Made by a program: the position numbers and the translations under genes | The notes under the pieces: generated by a model | What the model saw: only the letters and a program-made list of their open reading frames with translations | Database searches by the model: none | What the model was told of the DNA's origin: nothing | Assembly: GCA_023386815.1 (NCBI GenBank) | Contig: JAEWIZ010000022.1 | Coordinates: 434,001-498,000 of the forward strand | Direction of reading: 5' to 3' | From: Bacillota bacterium | GTDB lineage: Bacteria; Bacillota; Clostridia; Lachnospirales; Lachnospiraceae | DNA length: 64,000 nucleotides | Part shown: piece by piece, positions 8,373 through 17,358 of the stretch | Layout: the number at the start of each line of letters is the position of its first letter | Numbering within the stretch: the first letter of the stretch is position 1

Positions 8373-9281
8373 TTACTCTTTTACACCGCCGATAGTCAAA
8401 CCAGTGACAAAGTACCGTTGCAAAAACGGATACAGGCATAAAATTGGTACAGCAGCCACAATTGTAATCGCCGCACGTAAAGCCAGTGGCGTCGTTACCG
8501 AACCACCTTGACCGGCTATTGCCGCTGCGCCTGCCATACCACCTTGATTTGTTCCTGCACTCATTGCGCTCGCAAGTAGTTTCTGCAACTCGTATTGAAG
8601 CGTGGACAGCTTTTGATTCCCGGAGTTATACAAAAGCGTATCTATCCAACTATTCCAGCTGCCTACTGCTACGAAGAGTGCAATAACCGCAAGGGTTGGC
8701 TTGCACAGTGGCATAATGATACGCCACCATATACGGAAATGTCCAGCACCATCTATTTTAGCAGACTCCATAAGTGAATCGGGGATTGACTTCATATATG
8801 TTCGTATGACGATGAGGTTGAACGCACTGATCATATTCGGTACCCAGTAAGCCTGAAATGAATTTATCATGTTTAAATCCTTTATCAATAAATAATTCGG
8901 GATAAGACCGGCGTTAAAGTACATTGTCAACACAAATATAATCGTAATTGGTTTTCTTAAAGCAAACTCACTCCGACTAAGTGCATATGCCAACATAGAT
9001 GTAAAGAAAATATTCGTGATTACAATAACAATTGTCTTTGTAACGCTAATAAAAAATGCATCATAAATCGTGTACATATGAAAGACAATATCATAATTCT
9101 TTAGTGTGAACATTCTCGGCCATATATTAATTCCGCCTTTTACCGCGTCCATTCCATCATTAAAAGAGATCGCAAGTGTGTTTAGTAGCGGATAAACCAT
9201 AATTACACATAATAATATTAGGATGCCTGTATTTAATATTGTGAATATAATGTTCCCTCGTTTCCATCCCTTAATCTTCAC
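8373..9281 (-). CDS. Carbohydrate ABC transporter permease (CUT1, LplC/YtcP type)
   Basis: This is a six-helix inner-membrane component of a binding-protein-dependent sugar importer. The cytoplasmic EAA loop, which docks the ATPase, is clear: ESAKIDGAGHFRIWWRIIMP near residue 185. The start is a GTG at 9281 placed seven bases after AAGGAGG. It is 12 bases downstream of the partner permease. There is no ATPase in this operon, as is common for CUT1 systems that share an MsmK-type ATPase. Linked GH43 and GH51 relics suggest arabinose- or xylose-containing oligosaccharides as the substrate. Confidence 0.92.
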   Translation of the reverse strand: MKIKGWKRGNIIFTILNTGILILLCVIMVYPLLNTLAISFNDGMDAVKGGINIWPRMFTLKNYDIVFHMYTIYDAFFISVTKTIVIVITNIFFTSMLAYALSRSEFALRKPITIIFVLTMYFNAGLIPNYLLIKDLNMINSFQAYWVPNMISAFNLIVIRTYMKSIPDSLMESAKIDGAGHFRIWWRIIMPLCKPTLAVIALFVAVGSWNSWIDTLLYNSGNQKLSTLQYELQKLLASAMSAGTNQGGMAGAAAIAGQGGSVTTPLALRAAITIVAAVPILCLYPFLQRYFVTGLTIGGVKE

Positions 9282-9293
9282 TCACGCGCCTCC

Positions 9294-10235
9294 TTATACC
9301 AGTGTTTCTTGGCCAAGCCGTCCAGCAATATTGTTGACCAGCCCAACGATAATGATGCTTACAATTGTCTTAAACATACCCGCCACAACTGCCATACTGT
9401 AATTTCCCATTTGATAGCCATAGCGCATAACAAATACATCAATTGTTTCTGATTTTTCAACTACCAGCCCATTGCCTAAGAAATATGGAATTTCAAATCC
9501 TGCCTCCAAAATATAACCCGTAGACATAATCAACAGTATGACAATCGTTGGTCGAATGCACGGAAGCGTAATGTTCCATATTTTTCTGAAACGACCTGCA
9601 CCATCCATTTCCGCAGCTTCGTAAAGTGTCGGGTCTATGGCAGTCATAGCTGCTAAATACAAGATAGTATTCCAACCCAATTCTTTCCATAGATGACTGA
9701 CTGCAGCGATGCCCCAAAAATATTCGGGTTTCGAAAGAAACTGTATTGGTTCTTGAATAACATGCAATGACATGAGCACTGAGTTGATAAATCCACCGGA
9801 ACTTGGTGCAGCGAGTGCAGATGAAACAATACCTGCCACAATAATCCAACTAAGAAAGTGTGGCATATATGTAATATTTTGAATAACTCGCTTAAACGCC
9901 CCGTTCTTTACCTCGTTCAGCATCAGTGACAGAATAATCGCAAATATCGTACCAAGGAGCAATGTCAGTATGCTCTGCCCCAATGTGTTTATGATGTCCT
10001 GTATGAAGCGCTCTCCCATAACGCCTGTAAACAACTTCTTAAAATTATCAAATCCAATCCATTTCTGTTCCCACATACTGCGCCCCGGTTTAAATTTCTG
10101 GAATGCCATAGACCAACCGTATATCGGTACATACTTGAATAAAATCTGATATAAAAGTAACGGTACACTCATGATAAGCAAGGTTTTCTGGTTACTTATC
10201 GTAACCCACACACTTCTTTTTCTTTTTTTCTTCAA
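9294..10235 (-). CDS. Carbohydrate ABC transporter permease (CUT1, LplB type)
   Basis: The product is a polytopic permease with an EAA loop (EAAEMDGAGRFRKIWNITLP near residue 220) and the LplB-type N-terminus followed by YKYVPIYGW. The frame extends to an ATG at 10265, but that lies in the loop of a GC-rich hairpin. GGGAGGTG is correctly spaced for the TTG at 10235, which gives LKKKRKRS as the start and is preferred. It forms the translocation channel with the permease at 8373-9281. Confidence 0.9.
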   Translation of the reverse strand: MKKKRKRSVWVTISNQKTLLIMSVPLLLYQILFKYVPIYGWSMAFQKFKPGRSMWEQKWIGFDNFKKLFTGVMGERFIQDIINTLGQSILTLLLGTIFAIILSLMLNEVKNGAFKRVIQNITYMPHFLSWIIVAGIVSSALAAPSSGGFINSVLMSLHVIQEPIQFLSKPEYFWGIAAVSHLWKELGWNTILYLAAMTAIDPTLYEAAEMDGAGRFRKIWNITLPCIRPTIVILLIMSTGYILEAGFEIPYFLGNGLVVEKSETIDVFVMRYGYQMGNYSMAVVAGMFKTIVSIIIVGLVNNIAGRLGQETLV

Positions 10236-10254
10236 CCTGGCACCTCCCACAAAA

Positions 10255-10274
10255 TGGGGGGCCATTGCCCCCCA
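10255..10274 (-). promoter_or_regulatory. GC-rich hairpin between binding-protein and permease genes
   Basis: TGGGGGGC and GCCCCCCA form a perfect 8-bp stem with a 4-base loop, 20 bases after the binding-protein stop. A short TTTT follows on the minus strand. Such stems commonly protect the 3' end of the binding-protein message and reduce read-through to the permeases. Confidence 0.7.
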
Positions 10275-10293
10275 CAGTCCAGCATTTTGGCTA

Positions 10294-12039
10294 TTATTTC
10301 CAATTGCTAATGCGTTCCTGAATGCCCTGGTTTATGGCATCTTCATATACCTTTACATCCAATTTCTTTATAGTATCAACATATTTAGTCCAGTTGCTTT
10401 CGAATTTATCAACCGGACCTGTAATTGCTTTTGGCAAATACTGCACTCCCGCATCAGTAAGCTGTTGGTTAACCTCAGTGGCTTCGCTACTCAGTGTGAT
10501 ATTCCAACATGGATAATATACAGGGTTATCAGGCGGGCTGTTTACGAACTCACGCCATGTCTTCTTGTCATAGGCTTTCATGAAAGCCTTATCGTAATCG
10601 GATAATGTTTCGTAGAACTCAGAAGGTTGGTCATCCGGGCTGTAGGCATTACCGTCTGAGTACTGCCCATTGTGCTTCGGCAACAAGTCAAGCAACGCAG
10701 TCAAGCGGTTGCTGGAACGCCATGTCAAATCTTTATAGTTAATTCGTTGCTGCTCTGTACGATAAAACATGCCGTTGCTGTCAACTTCATAATCTTCTCC
10801 TTCAATACCCCATGACAAAACCTTCTGCCAAGGCTCGCTCAGCATCAAATCTACGAATTTGAGTGCAACCTCAGGTTGTTTGCTGGATATCGAAACACCA
10901 AAGCCCTGGTTCGTATTCATAACATCGCGATCTGCATAGTATGGTTTAGCACCGGGGTATACCGGCATAACCGGGGCATACGTCCGTTCGTCCATGCCTG
11001 CACCTTGTAAAGCCTGTGTAGCCGTCTGGAAGTTCCAGTACTGGTCATGCATACCAAGTACGACCCCTGTTGCAATTTTTGCAGTGTATTGGTCAAAATT
11101 CTCAGTAAAGGACTCGGGGTCTACTATACCCTTGGCATACTGAGCATTCAAAATCTTGAAGTAGTCGTGTGCAATCGACTTGTCAGCATAGATCGTCGCA
11201 ACATTATTACTGTCTACAATAACGCCACCGTTGTTTGGATTACCTGCAAGGAAGTTCGGAGCGTTCGTCATACCCCACTCACGTCCAGTGGAGGCAAGAA
11301 CTTCAAAGCCTACCGTTTTCTGACCATTAATCTCCGGATATTTCGCCATATAATCTTCAATTAGTTTAAAATATCCTTCAAGTGTAATGTTGGTAAGATC
11401 CGGGTAACCTGCATCCTCAAGAACAGCCTTCTGAATCCAGAATGCTGTACCCCAGTGTATACCACCGGTGATGTTGCCATAAAAACGATTATAGTTCGGG
11501 ATTATGTATAGTCCTGGCTCCACCTCTGAACCGTTATAACTCATTTTCTTCATATATGGATCCACGTGCGTTTTAAGATTTGGATAATCACCTGAGGCAA
11601 TGAGGTCATCCAGTTTAATCAATGCGCCGCCTTCCAGAATACGCATCTTTAAGTCTGTTGTGCCAATCAGGTCAGGATATTCACCACCTGCCAGCATAAC
11701 GCCGATTTTCTGGTCAGCATTGTCAGGAGTGACTATTTCATAGTTTAGTGTTACACCCAATTTGTCTTTGAGCAATTTAGTAATCTTGTTATCAGGTGCA
11801 GGTGCTTGCTCTGCCGTCATCAACCACACAGAAAGAGTTGTGTCCTTGTCGGGTGTAAGCACGCCAGATGGATCGCCAAGCGGATCTGTTGTAGCAGGTG
11901 CGTTAGTTGGATTTGCTTCGGAACTCGGAGTCTTGGTCGGCTCAGGCTCAGTCATGGTGCTAGTTTCCTTTTTACATGCTACCATGGTAAGCATAACTAC
12001 AAGAACCATAAGGATTGTGAAAATTTTCTTAATATTCAT
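10294..12039 (-). CDS. Extracellular sugar-binding lipoprotein (LplA-like)
   Basis: The frame opens at 12099, but the start is the ATG at 12039, preceded by GGAGGG. The 581-residue product has a lipoprotein signal ending LTMVAC (Cys22), then a Thr/Pro/Ser-rich linker, then a large family 1 solute-binding domain typical of LplA-type CUT1 binding proteins. It captures oligosaccharides at the cell surface for the two permeases downstream. Strong upstream promoter elements and the hairpin after its stop suggest that it is made in excess over the permeases. Substrate is inferred from the relic glycosidases, not from the protein itself. Confidence 0.9.
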   Translation of the reverse strand: MNIKKIFTILMVLVVMLTMVACKKETSTMTEPEPTKTPSSEANPTNAPATTDPLGDPSGVLTPDKDTTLSVWLMTAEQAPAPDNKITKLLKDKLGVTLNYEIVTPDNADQKIGVMLAGGEYPDLIGTTDLKMRILEGGALIKLDDLIASGDYPNLKTHVDPYMKKMSYNGSEVEPGLYIIPNYNRFYGNITGGIHWGTAFWIQKAVLEDAGYPDLTNITLEGYFKLIEDYMAKYPEINGQKTVGFEVLASTGREWGMTNAPNFLAGNPNNGGVIVDSNNVATIYADKSIAHDYFKILNAQYAKGIVDPESFTENFDQYTAKIATGVVLGMHDQYWNFQTATQALQGAGMDERTYAPVMPVYPGAKPYYADRDVMNTNQGFGVSISSKQPEVALKFVDLMLSEPWQKVLSWGIEGEDYEVDSNGMFYRTEQQRINYKDLTWRSSNRLTALLDLLPKHNGQYSDGNAYSPDDQPSEFYETLSDYDKAFMKAYDKKTWREFVNSPPDNPVYYPCWNITLSSEATEVNQQLTDAGVQYLPKAITGPVDKFESNWTKYVDTIKKLDVKVYEDAINQGIQERISNWK

Positions 12040-12112
12040 AAATTTCCCTCCACATATTATTGATTCCTTTAATTTGAAACACCTATAATTTATGCACATA
12101 GATTATACAAAT

Positions 12113-12141
12113 ATATTAACTTTGCTATACAATATTGTCAA
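12113..12141 (-). promoter_or_regulatory. Promoter of the pentosan ABC operon
   Basis: On the minus strand a consensus -35 TTGACA (12136-12141) is followed by a 17-base spacer and TAATAT (12113-12118). It lies about 75 bases upstream of the binding-protein ATG. Confidence 0.7.
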
Positions 12142-12152
12142 ACATCAGAAAC

Positions 12153-12184
12153 ATGTACACACGTACATATGTACACAGTACACA
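12153..12184. promoter_or_regulatory. GTAC-repeat operator candidate
   Basis: A cluster of four GTAC tetramers contains the perfect 12-bp palindrome GTACATATGTAC at 12163-12174. It lies just upstream of the -35 of the ABC operon promoter. The position suits an activator or a DNA-looping repressor site. The neighbouring LacI protein is a candidate, although its family usually prefers a central CG. Confidence 0.5.
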
Positions 12185-12243
12185 TTTTAGTATTATGAAT
12201 ATTGTTTTGTATCAACCTTGTCATGTCATTTCCATTTGAGGGA

Positions 12244-12258
12244 TTGAGCCGTGCTCAA
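12244..12258. other. Short palindrome after the LacI gene
   Basis: TTGAGC and GCTCAA flank CGT. It lies in the 358-base gap between the LacI stop and the ABC operon start, and could be a LacI-type half-site pair or a weak hairpin. I see no other gene in this gap. Confidence 0.35.
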
Positions 12259-12397
12259 GTATACTAATCTATTCCATACAATCCTGACGCCTCATCATAC
12301 TATGGTAATCGATAATTTCTTGGTGCCGTTCTACACATGGAATTAGCTATTCCTTATTCATCTTATATCACCGTTTTATTCCAATGATTCTTTCCTC

Positions 12398-13495
12398 TCA
12401 ATGCACAGTAATTTCTTTGACTGTTTCGCCCTCAAGTATTTTTGGCGAAGTCCAATTCATATACTTTGGATTTTTGTCCTCCAAAATATCTATCATAACA
12501 TCAGTGGTAAGAGTACCAAGGTTTTCCGGATCGATAGATACCGTTGTTACCTTTTTTTCAAGCCATTCCCGTAAATAAATACCATCTATACCCATAATTG
12601 AAATATCCTCGGGTACACACAGACCACTCCTTTCCACACCTCTGATGAAACCATACGCTATGTCATCGTTAAAGCACAATAACGCAGTTGCTGGGTTTTT
12701 ACTTTCCAAGTACTTCTCCGCCGCTCTTTTACCGATGCTGAAGGACGAATAATTTGCATAATTATCATCTGAAGATTGTAATATGAGTGTCGGTTCAAGG
12801 TGGCCAATATTCACATTGAAGGAATCACTAATTTCCGCTCGTATAATGAGTTCTTCTAAGTTCATATTTATTCCGAAATCCCGTTTATTTTGTTCCATAC
12901 GTGCTTTCCATATCCGATACCGTATTTCGCTGTTCTTTCCTCTATCTTGTAAAACCATCCCAATTCTTCGATGCCCTTTTTTCATAAGATAATCAATTCC
13001 CATGTTGACTACCTTATGATTATCAATAAGGACTTTATGAACCGGATGAGCAAACGAGAAGCTCGCATCATTTGAGGTAACGACTACTGGTAAAAGATAA
13101 TTGATTCCAACTGTGTTGATATAATTTTCAGCTAAAGCTTCCAAGGAAAACATAACGCCATCAACCAAATGTCTCCTTATTTTATCGAAGTCACAATTAA
13201 TGTCAAGAAATATTGAATAACCGCGTTTATAAGCAGCCCTTGTTGCTCCATTGAAAAACTGAAGGTTGTACGACGCAATGATATCGTTTTGATAGAGAAT
13301 AAGTTGCCTTGTCTTTTGACTTTGCAACGACAATGCGATCGGGTTAGGGTTATAACCCAGGTTTCTTGCCACCTCCAATATTCGCTCCTTAGTCTCTTTT
13401 TTGATGTAACCCGAATTATTTACCGCACGGCTTACAGAAGCAACCGACACCCCCGATGCTCTCGCGACATCTTCCCTCGTAGCAGTCCTATTCAT
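12398..13495 (-). CDS. LacI-family transcriptional regulator
   Basis: This is a 365-residue repressor with an N-terminal helix-turn-helix (REDVARASGVSVASVSRAVN, residues 7-26), the hinge region and a periplasmic-binding-protein-like sensor domain. The C-terminal half has ATALLCFNDDIAYGFIRG and ISIMGIDG motifs typical of the family. GGGAGG precedes the ATG. It is upstream of and co-directional with the sugar ABC operon, so it probably controls it in response to a pentose or oligosaccharide. The 358-base gap contains a separate promoter for the transporter. Confidence 0.92.
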   Translation of the reverse strand: MNRTATREDVARASGVSVASVSRAVNNSGYIKKETKERILEVARNLGYNPNPIALSLQSQKTRQLILYQNDIIASYNLQFFNGATRAAYKRGYSIFLDINCDFDKIRRHLVDGVMFSLEALAENYINTVGINYLLPVVVTSNDASFSFAHPVHKVLIDNHKVVNMGIDYLMKKGHRRIGMVLQDRGKNSEIRYRIWKARMEQNKRDFGINMNLEELIIRAEISDSFNVNIGHLEPTLILQSSDDNYANYSSFSIGKRAAEKYLESKNPATALLCFNDDIAYGFIRGVERSGLCVPEDISIMGIDGIYLREWLEKKVTTVSIDPENLGTLTTDVMIDILEDKNPKYMNWTSPKILEGETVKEITVH

Positions 13496-13511
13496 CTTAA
13501 TTATCCTCCCT

Positions 13512-13781
13512 TCATGTCTTGGCGCCCAATTGCAGTTCTATCTCTGCAACCGAACAAGGTGGTAATGTGAATGTCACTTCCCTATTCTCTATCTTCACAT
13601 TCAGCGTTACCGGTCTTAATGAGCAATATTCGTCATGTGATACGTGCACAATGAGTGTTAAAAATTCGTGCATTTCATTACAATTTTCTTCCACAACGCC
13701 ACCCCAATGCGTGTTTATCATCTTCTTGCTTCTGTATTTCCATATATTGTATATACCATTTATTTCCATTTTTGTAAACAT
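13512..13781 (-). pseudogene. GH51 alpha-L-arabinofuranosidase relic with internal deletion
   Basis: The 89-residue frame joins two parts of a GH51 enzyme. YRSKKMINTHWGGVVEENC followed by MHEFL matches the region where GH51 enzymes read like GPRESRKRMVNTHWGGVVEDNSFGTHEF. The end, EVTFTLPPCSVAEIEL, matches the usual C-terminal beta-sandwich strand. Hundreds of residues between them, including both catalytic Glu, are missing. The ORF ends 17 bases before the LacI start. It indicates that the locus once encoded an intracellular arabinofuranosidase. The identification is from memory of conserved family segments. Confidence 0.65.
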
Positions 13782-13884
13782 GCAATATTGAGGTAGTACT
13801 ACAAATTTACTTTCAATTTAGTTAAAAAGTCCTAAATATTACTCATTAAATGTCCTTTTGCTATACCTATGCTATAGAACTCAT

Positions 13885-13926
13885 AAAAAAAGTTCCATAT
13901 CAACCAATCTCTAATTGATATGGAAC
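13885..13926 (-). terminator. Terminator of the two-component operon
   Basis: A 12-bp perfect stem (GTTCCATATCAA at 13892-13903 with 13915-13926) is followed by TTTTTTT on the minus strand. It follows the intron RT fragment. Confidence 0.88.
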
Positions 13927-13974
13927 CTTCACTTTGTTACTAACTCCCCACCTACGACTTGTTAGCATCTTCAT

Positions 13975-14118
13975 TTACGTTATTTTTACTTTTAATCCTA
14001 ACCTTTCCTCAATGAATGAAGTCAGGTTTTTCATGACCCGTCTTGCAGACACTTCGCTTCCGACCATGATGATACACTCATCGGCGTATCTTACGAAGTT
14101 AAGACCCCGTTGTTCCAG
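13975..14118 (-). pseudogene. Group II intron reverse transcriptase/maturase fragment
   Basis: Overlapping the last codons of the kinase gene in another frame, the minus strand reads LEQRGLNFVRYADECIIMVG, then SEVSARRVMKNL and FIEERLGLKVKIT, then a stop. This is the palm region of LtrA-type reverse transcriptases, around the catalytic YADD (here YADE). Only about 47 codons remain. The rest of the protein and the intron's domain V/VI are not visible. It is a scar of a past intron or recombination event at the kinase 3' end. Confidence 0.8.
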
Positions 14119-15565
14119 ACACAGGAAATGTAATTCGAAACGTTGTTCCGATCTGATCCGACTTCACAAGAGTAAGAGAACCTCCCTGTACCTCTGCATA
14201 CTTCTTTGCAAGAGATAACCCCAAACCGACACCTCCATTTTCCCTGGATCTATTCTTATCAACAGTGTAAAAGGGTTCAAAGATATCCTTTAAGAAATGA
14301 TTTGGTATTCCTATGCCGGTATCAGCTATCTCAATAACTGACCGTTCCTGGCTTACATAATTTTTTACGAAGATACTGCCACCTGCTTTATTATACTTGA
14401 TGGCATTATCCAAAAGATTCATTAATACGATCATCATACTGTCCTTATCTGCTTTTACGTAAGCTTCGCTTAGATCCGTTTCTAGTTGAATCCCGAATTT
14501 GTCAAGCTTTCCACTTAAGCTGTTAAGGACTGCTTGGATTGTCTGTTTTACCTCCAGCTGCTCCATCCTGTATTCGAACTCATATTTATCCAAAGCCGAT
14601 AAATCAAGCACCTTTACTACCATCTCATAAAGCTTTTGGGTTTCACTTTTTATGTTTTCTTTTGCCGTCTCCAGAAGCTCTTTATCCTCCGGGTACATTT
14701 CCAGTAAATCGAGATAGGCTTTTATTGACGTTAACGGTGTCTTAAATTCATGGGTAACATTTCCAATAAACTGCTTCTGCTGCTGGTCAAGCAGAGATAA
14801 CCTCTTAACTGCCAAGGTAAGTTTCTCTTGCTCCTCCTCCATATTAAGAAGAGTATTCTTGATTTGCTGACTCATACCCTGAATTCCTTTGCTAAGTCTG
14901 CCTAATTCATCCCTACGTCTAAGGGTAAATACCTCATAATGTCCTTCTCCAATCTGATCTACTGTATTCTTAAGGCGGATGATTCCATTAGCGAAGGAAC
15001 CAAAATAAATATATGCGAGTATAAAACTAAGTAAAAATACTCCTGCCCCTACGAAGATAAATAGCTGTCTTATCTGTCTGTAAAAATCCAAATGTTCTGT
15101 TAAGGAATAATTAAATTGTACTACCCCAACCTGATCATTTCCTATTTTTATTGGAGTGAGATAATATAGAGCCTCGCCTTCGATCAGATATGCTGTTTTG
15201 TTGTGCAGTACAATGTCAAGTGTCCTTTTCACATTCTTCGACTCAGTCAGAGGTGTTTTTTTACTGACTATTGTTCCGTTCATATCATATACTACTACCG
15301 TCAATCCGCTGATCAGTTCTAACTGGGCAGTGAACCCGGCTCCCTTCTCTTTCAGATAGGTTTGGGGTACTTTATTTGCTTCCGCTAAGATATTCTGCAT
15401 AAAATATATATTTGCCGTCTCAGCCTGTCGCGCAAGATACTGTTCATATTGAACCTTCTGATTGTCCTTGATTCCATTTAACGCCAAAAGACTCAGGATA
15501 ACTACGGTTAGGAGAAGTAGCACACCTAGAAAAATACTGAATTTAATTTTTATGCCGATTTTCAC
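14099..15565 (-). CDS. Two-component sensor histidine kinase
   Basis: This 488-residue kinase has a first membrane helix at about 10-30, an extracytoplasmic sensor region to about 165, a second helix near 168-190 and a HAMP linker. The HisKA motif (FIGNVTHEFKTPLTSIKAY near 270) carries the phosphorylated His. The ATPase domain has the N box (MNLLDNAIKYN), G1 (IADTGIGIP) and G2 (GGVGLGLSLAKK). Its last few codons (SGTTGS) overlap the intron RT fragment, so the extreme C-terminus has probably been altered, but the catalytic core is intact. It is encoded with its response regulator, whose coding end overlaps the kinase start by 23 bases. Confidence 0.92.
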   Translation of the reverse strand: MKIGIKIKFSIFLGVLLLLTVVILSLLALNGIKDNQKVQYEQYLARQAETANIYFMQNILAEANKVPQTYLKEKGAGFTAQLELISGLTVVVYDMNGTIVSKKTPLTESKNVKRTLDIVLHNKTAYLIEGEALYYLTPIKIGNDQVGVVQFNYSLTEHLDFYRQIRQLFIFVGAGVFLLSFILAYIYFGSFANGIIRLKNTVDQIGEGHYEVFTLRRRDELGRLSKGIQGMSQQIKNTLLNMEEEQEKLTLAVKRLSLLDQQQKQFIGNVTHEFKTPLTSIKAYLDLLEMYPEDKELLETAKENIKSETQKLYEMVVKVLDLSALDKYEFEYRMEQLEVKQTIQAVLNSLSGKLDKFGIQLETDLSEAYVKADKDSMMIVLMNLLDNAIKYNKAGGSIFVKNYVSQERSVIEIADTGIGIPNHFLKDIFEPFYTVDKNRSRENGGVGLGLSLAKKYAEVQGGSLTLVKSDQIGTTFRITFPVSGTTGS

Positions 15566-16253
15566 TATTACCTCCTAAGGCTTTATAACCAACTGCGTGT
15601 ACCGTTTGTATGATGTCCATGTACTTTGCTCCCAGCTTCTTACGAATTCTTTGTACATGAATATCTACGGTACGGGTTCCACCCACATATTCCATCCCCC
15701 ACACCAGATCCAATAGCTGTTCTCTGGAATATACCCTGTCTGGCTTGGATAATAGCAGTGCCAATAGATCATATTCTTTCGGAGTCAATTCTAGCAGTTG
15801 ATCTCCTGCTAAGGCAGTTCGCTGTTGCAGATGAAGCACAATTCCTCCAAGACTTAAGGTATCCTCTTCCTCTACTTCACCAACAGCCTTCTGCATTCTC
15901 CTGAGCAGAGACTTTAAGCGAGCAAGCAACTCTCTCATATCGAAGGGCTTAATGATATAATCATCTGCCCCCAACTCCAGACCTAATATTTTATTAACGA
16001 TATCATCCTTAGCCGTCAGCATAATTACTCCAATACGCTTTGGATCAGGAAGTTTCTTCAGAATATCATATCCATCCATTCCAGGCAGCATCACATCCAG
16101 AATGATAGCCTCTGGACTAAATTCCTGTAGCCTTTTCAAAGCCTCACCGCCATGATAAACCGCTTCAGCACTATAGCCTTCTTTTTTGAGTGCAAATACG
16201 ATGGCATCAGCAATTTTCTTTTCATCCTCTATAACCATTATTTTTTCATTCAT
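15543..16253 (-). CDS. OmpR/PhoB-family response regulator
   Basis: The frame is open to 16322, but the true start is the ATG at 16253, which has an AAGGAG site. The 236-residue protein has a receiver domain with acidic residues EDE near 8, the phosphoacceptor Asp in IILDVMLPGMDGYD near 53 and Lys in IIKPFD near 102. It ends in a winged-helix DNA-binding domain (TPKEYDLLALLL, REQLLDLVWG, TRTVDIHVQRIRKKLG). It is the partner of the overlapping kinase. The signal and targets are unknown. Confidence 0.93.
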   Translation of the reverse strand: MNEKIMVIEDEKKIADAIVFALKKEGYSAEAVYHGGEALKRLQEFSPEAIILDVMLPGMDGYDILKKLPDPKRIGVIMLTAKDDIVNKILGLELGADDYIIKPFDMRELLARLKSLLRRMQKAVGEVEEEDTLSLGGIVLHLQQRTALAGDQLLELTPKEYDLLALLLSKPDRVYSREQLLDLVWGMEYVGGTRTVDIHVQRIRKKLGAKYMDIIQTVHAVGYKALGGNSENRHKN

Positions 16254-16560
16254 GATTACATCACTCCTTACTACCGAATACTTTGCAAAATGTATGAGTG
16301 AGCTTCTTATTTGGAGGAGCAACTTAGTTAAAGTTTCCTTTTAAAGCTCGCTTTTGTTTCGTTTTATATTTTCATTTTAATTCAAAATTCAACTTAGGTA
16401 CACTCTTTTTCAGAAAAATAAACCATTTTATTTATTTTGTACAAAGAAGTTTTGAATTATTTAACTCTCCTTGCTACTCAACGCTGACAGGTATGTGTCA
16501 GAGTTATACGATTATAATTAACGTACAAAGAATCAATATATGAAAAACGGAGGATTTCAG

Positions 16561-17358
16561 ATGATTATTAAGAACCTAGACAGAAATTTGTACGAAGCAG
16601 AATTTGCTAATAAGGATCACTTTACCAAGCAGGTTATCTATTTTATATTGGATTGCTCCAGTGCTCTCTTGATTGACACTGGCTATGAGCAGGAAGCAAC
16701 GCAACTGATCACTTATTTAAAAGAAAGACACATTATGATTGAAAAGGTCATTATCACACATTATCATGACGACCATTTTGCTGGCTTGAAGGCACTTAAA
16801 GGGATAAAGCATGAAATTGAGATTCTTGGCTCAAGCAAGTATATGCAAACTCTGGAAAGAGAATATAAGGATGATTATTTGCTGGAACCGGATATCTTCC
16901 CTACGACATTCTGCGAGAATTACCTACTTATCTTTGGCGGGCATCAGATCAGATTCGAGGAGGCTAGAGGACATTCTGATTGCAGCATCCATACCATAAT
17001 CGATGAAAAATATGTACATGTCGCAGACAATATCATATTTGATAACAATGAGCTCTCTCTATTGCCCTTACCCTATGCAAGCATTCAAGATCATCTAAAA
17101 ACACTGAGAAGGTTAAAAGAAAAACCTGGAGTCCTCTTTCTGGGATCTCATTTCTCAGCTTCCTTAAACACCAGTAAGGACATGATGCAAGAAATTGACG
17201 CTCGCATTGCTTATATGCAACTAGTTCTACAGTATAAGGGTAAGTTGAATTTTGATCAGATAAAAGAGATGCTTCCCATTGAATTTAATCCTAGATGGCA
17301 TAAGCTTATGCTTCGTTTTTACAAGGAGCAGCAGGAGGAATGTTATGCAAGTGAATAA
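16561..17358 (+). CDS. Metallo-beta-lactamase-fold hydrolase
   Basis: A GGAGG site places the start at 16561 rather than the upstream ATG at 16540. The 265-residue protein has the metal-binding signature THYHDDH near residue 72, an ARGHSDCS motif near 139 and a second His in GSHFS near 199, as expected for glyoxalase II/RNase Z-like hydrolases. Metal-site residues appear complete. It is the first gene of a two-gene unit with another MBL protein that overlaps it by 14 bases. Specific substrate unknown. Confidence 0.85.
   Translation: MIIKNLDRNLYEAEFANKDHFTKQVIYFILDCSSALLIDTGYEQEATQLITYLKERHIMIEKVIITHYHDDHFAGLKALKGIKHEIEILGSSKYMQTLEREYKDDYLLEPDIFPTTFCENYLLIFGGHQIRFEEARGHSDCSIHTIIDEKYVHVADNIIFDNNELSLLPLPYASIQDHLKTLRRLKEKPGVLFLGSHFSASLNTSKDMMQEIDARIAYMQLVLQYKGKLNFDQIKEMLPIEFNPRWHKLMLRFYKEQQEECYASE

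Noticed and set aside
11762..12088. Plus-strand open frames across the binding-protein 5' end
   Set aside because: They are complements of the Thr/Pro-rich linker and signal peptide and have no ribosome binding site.
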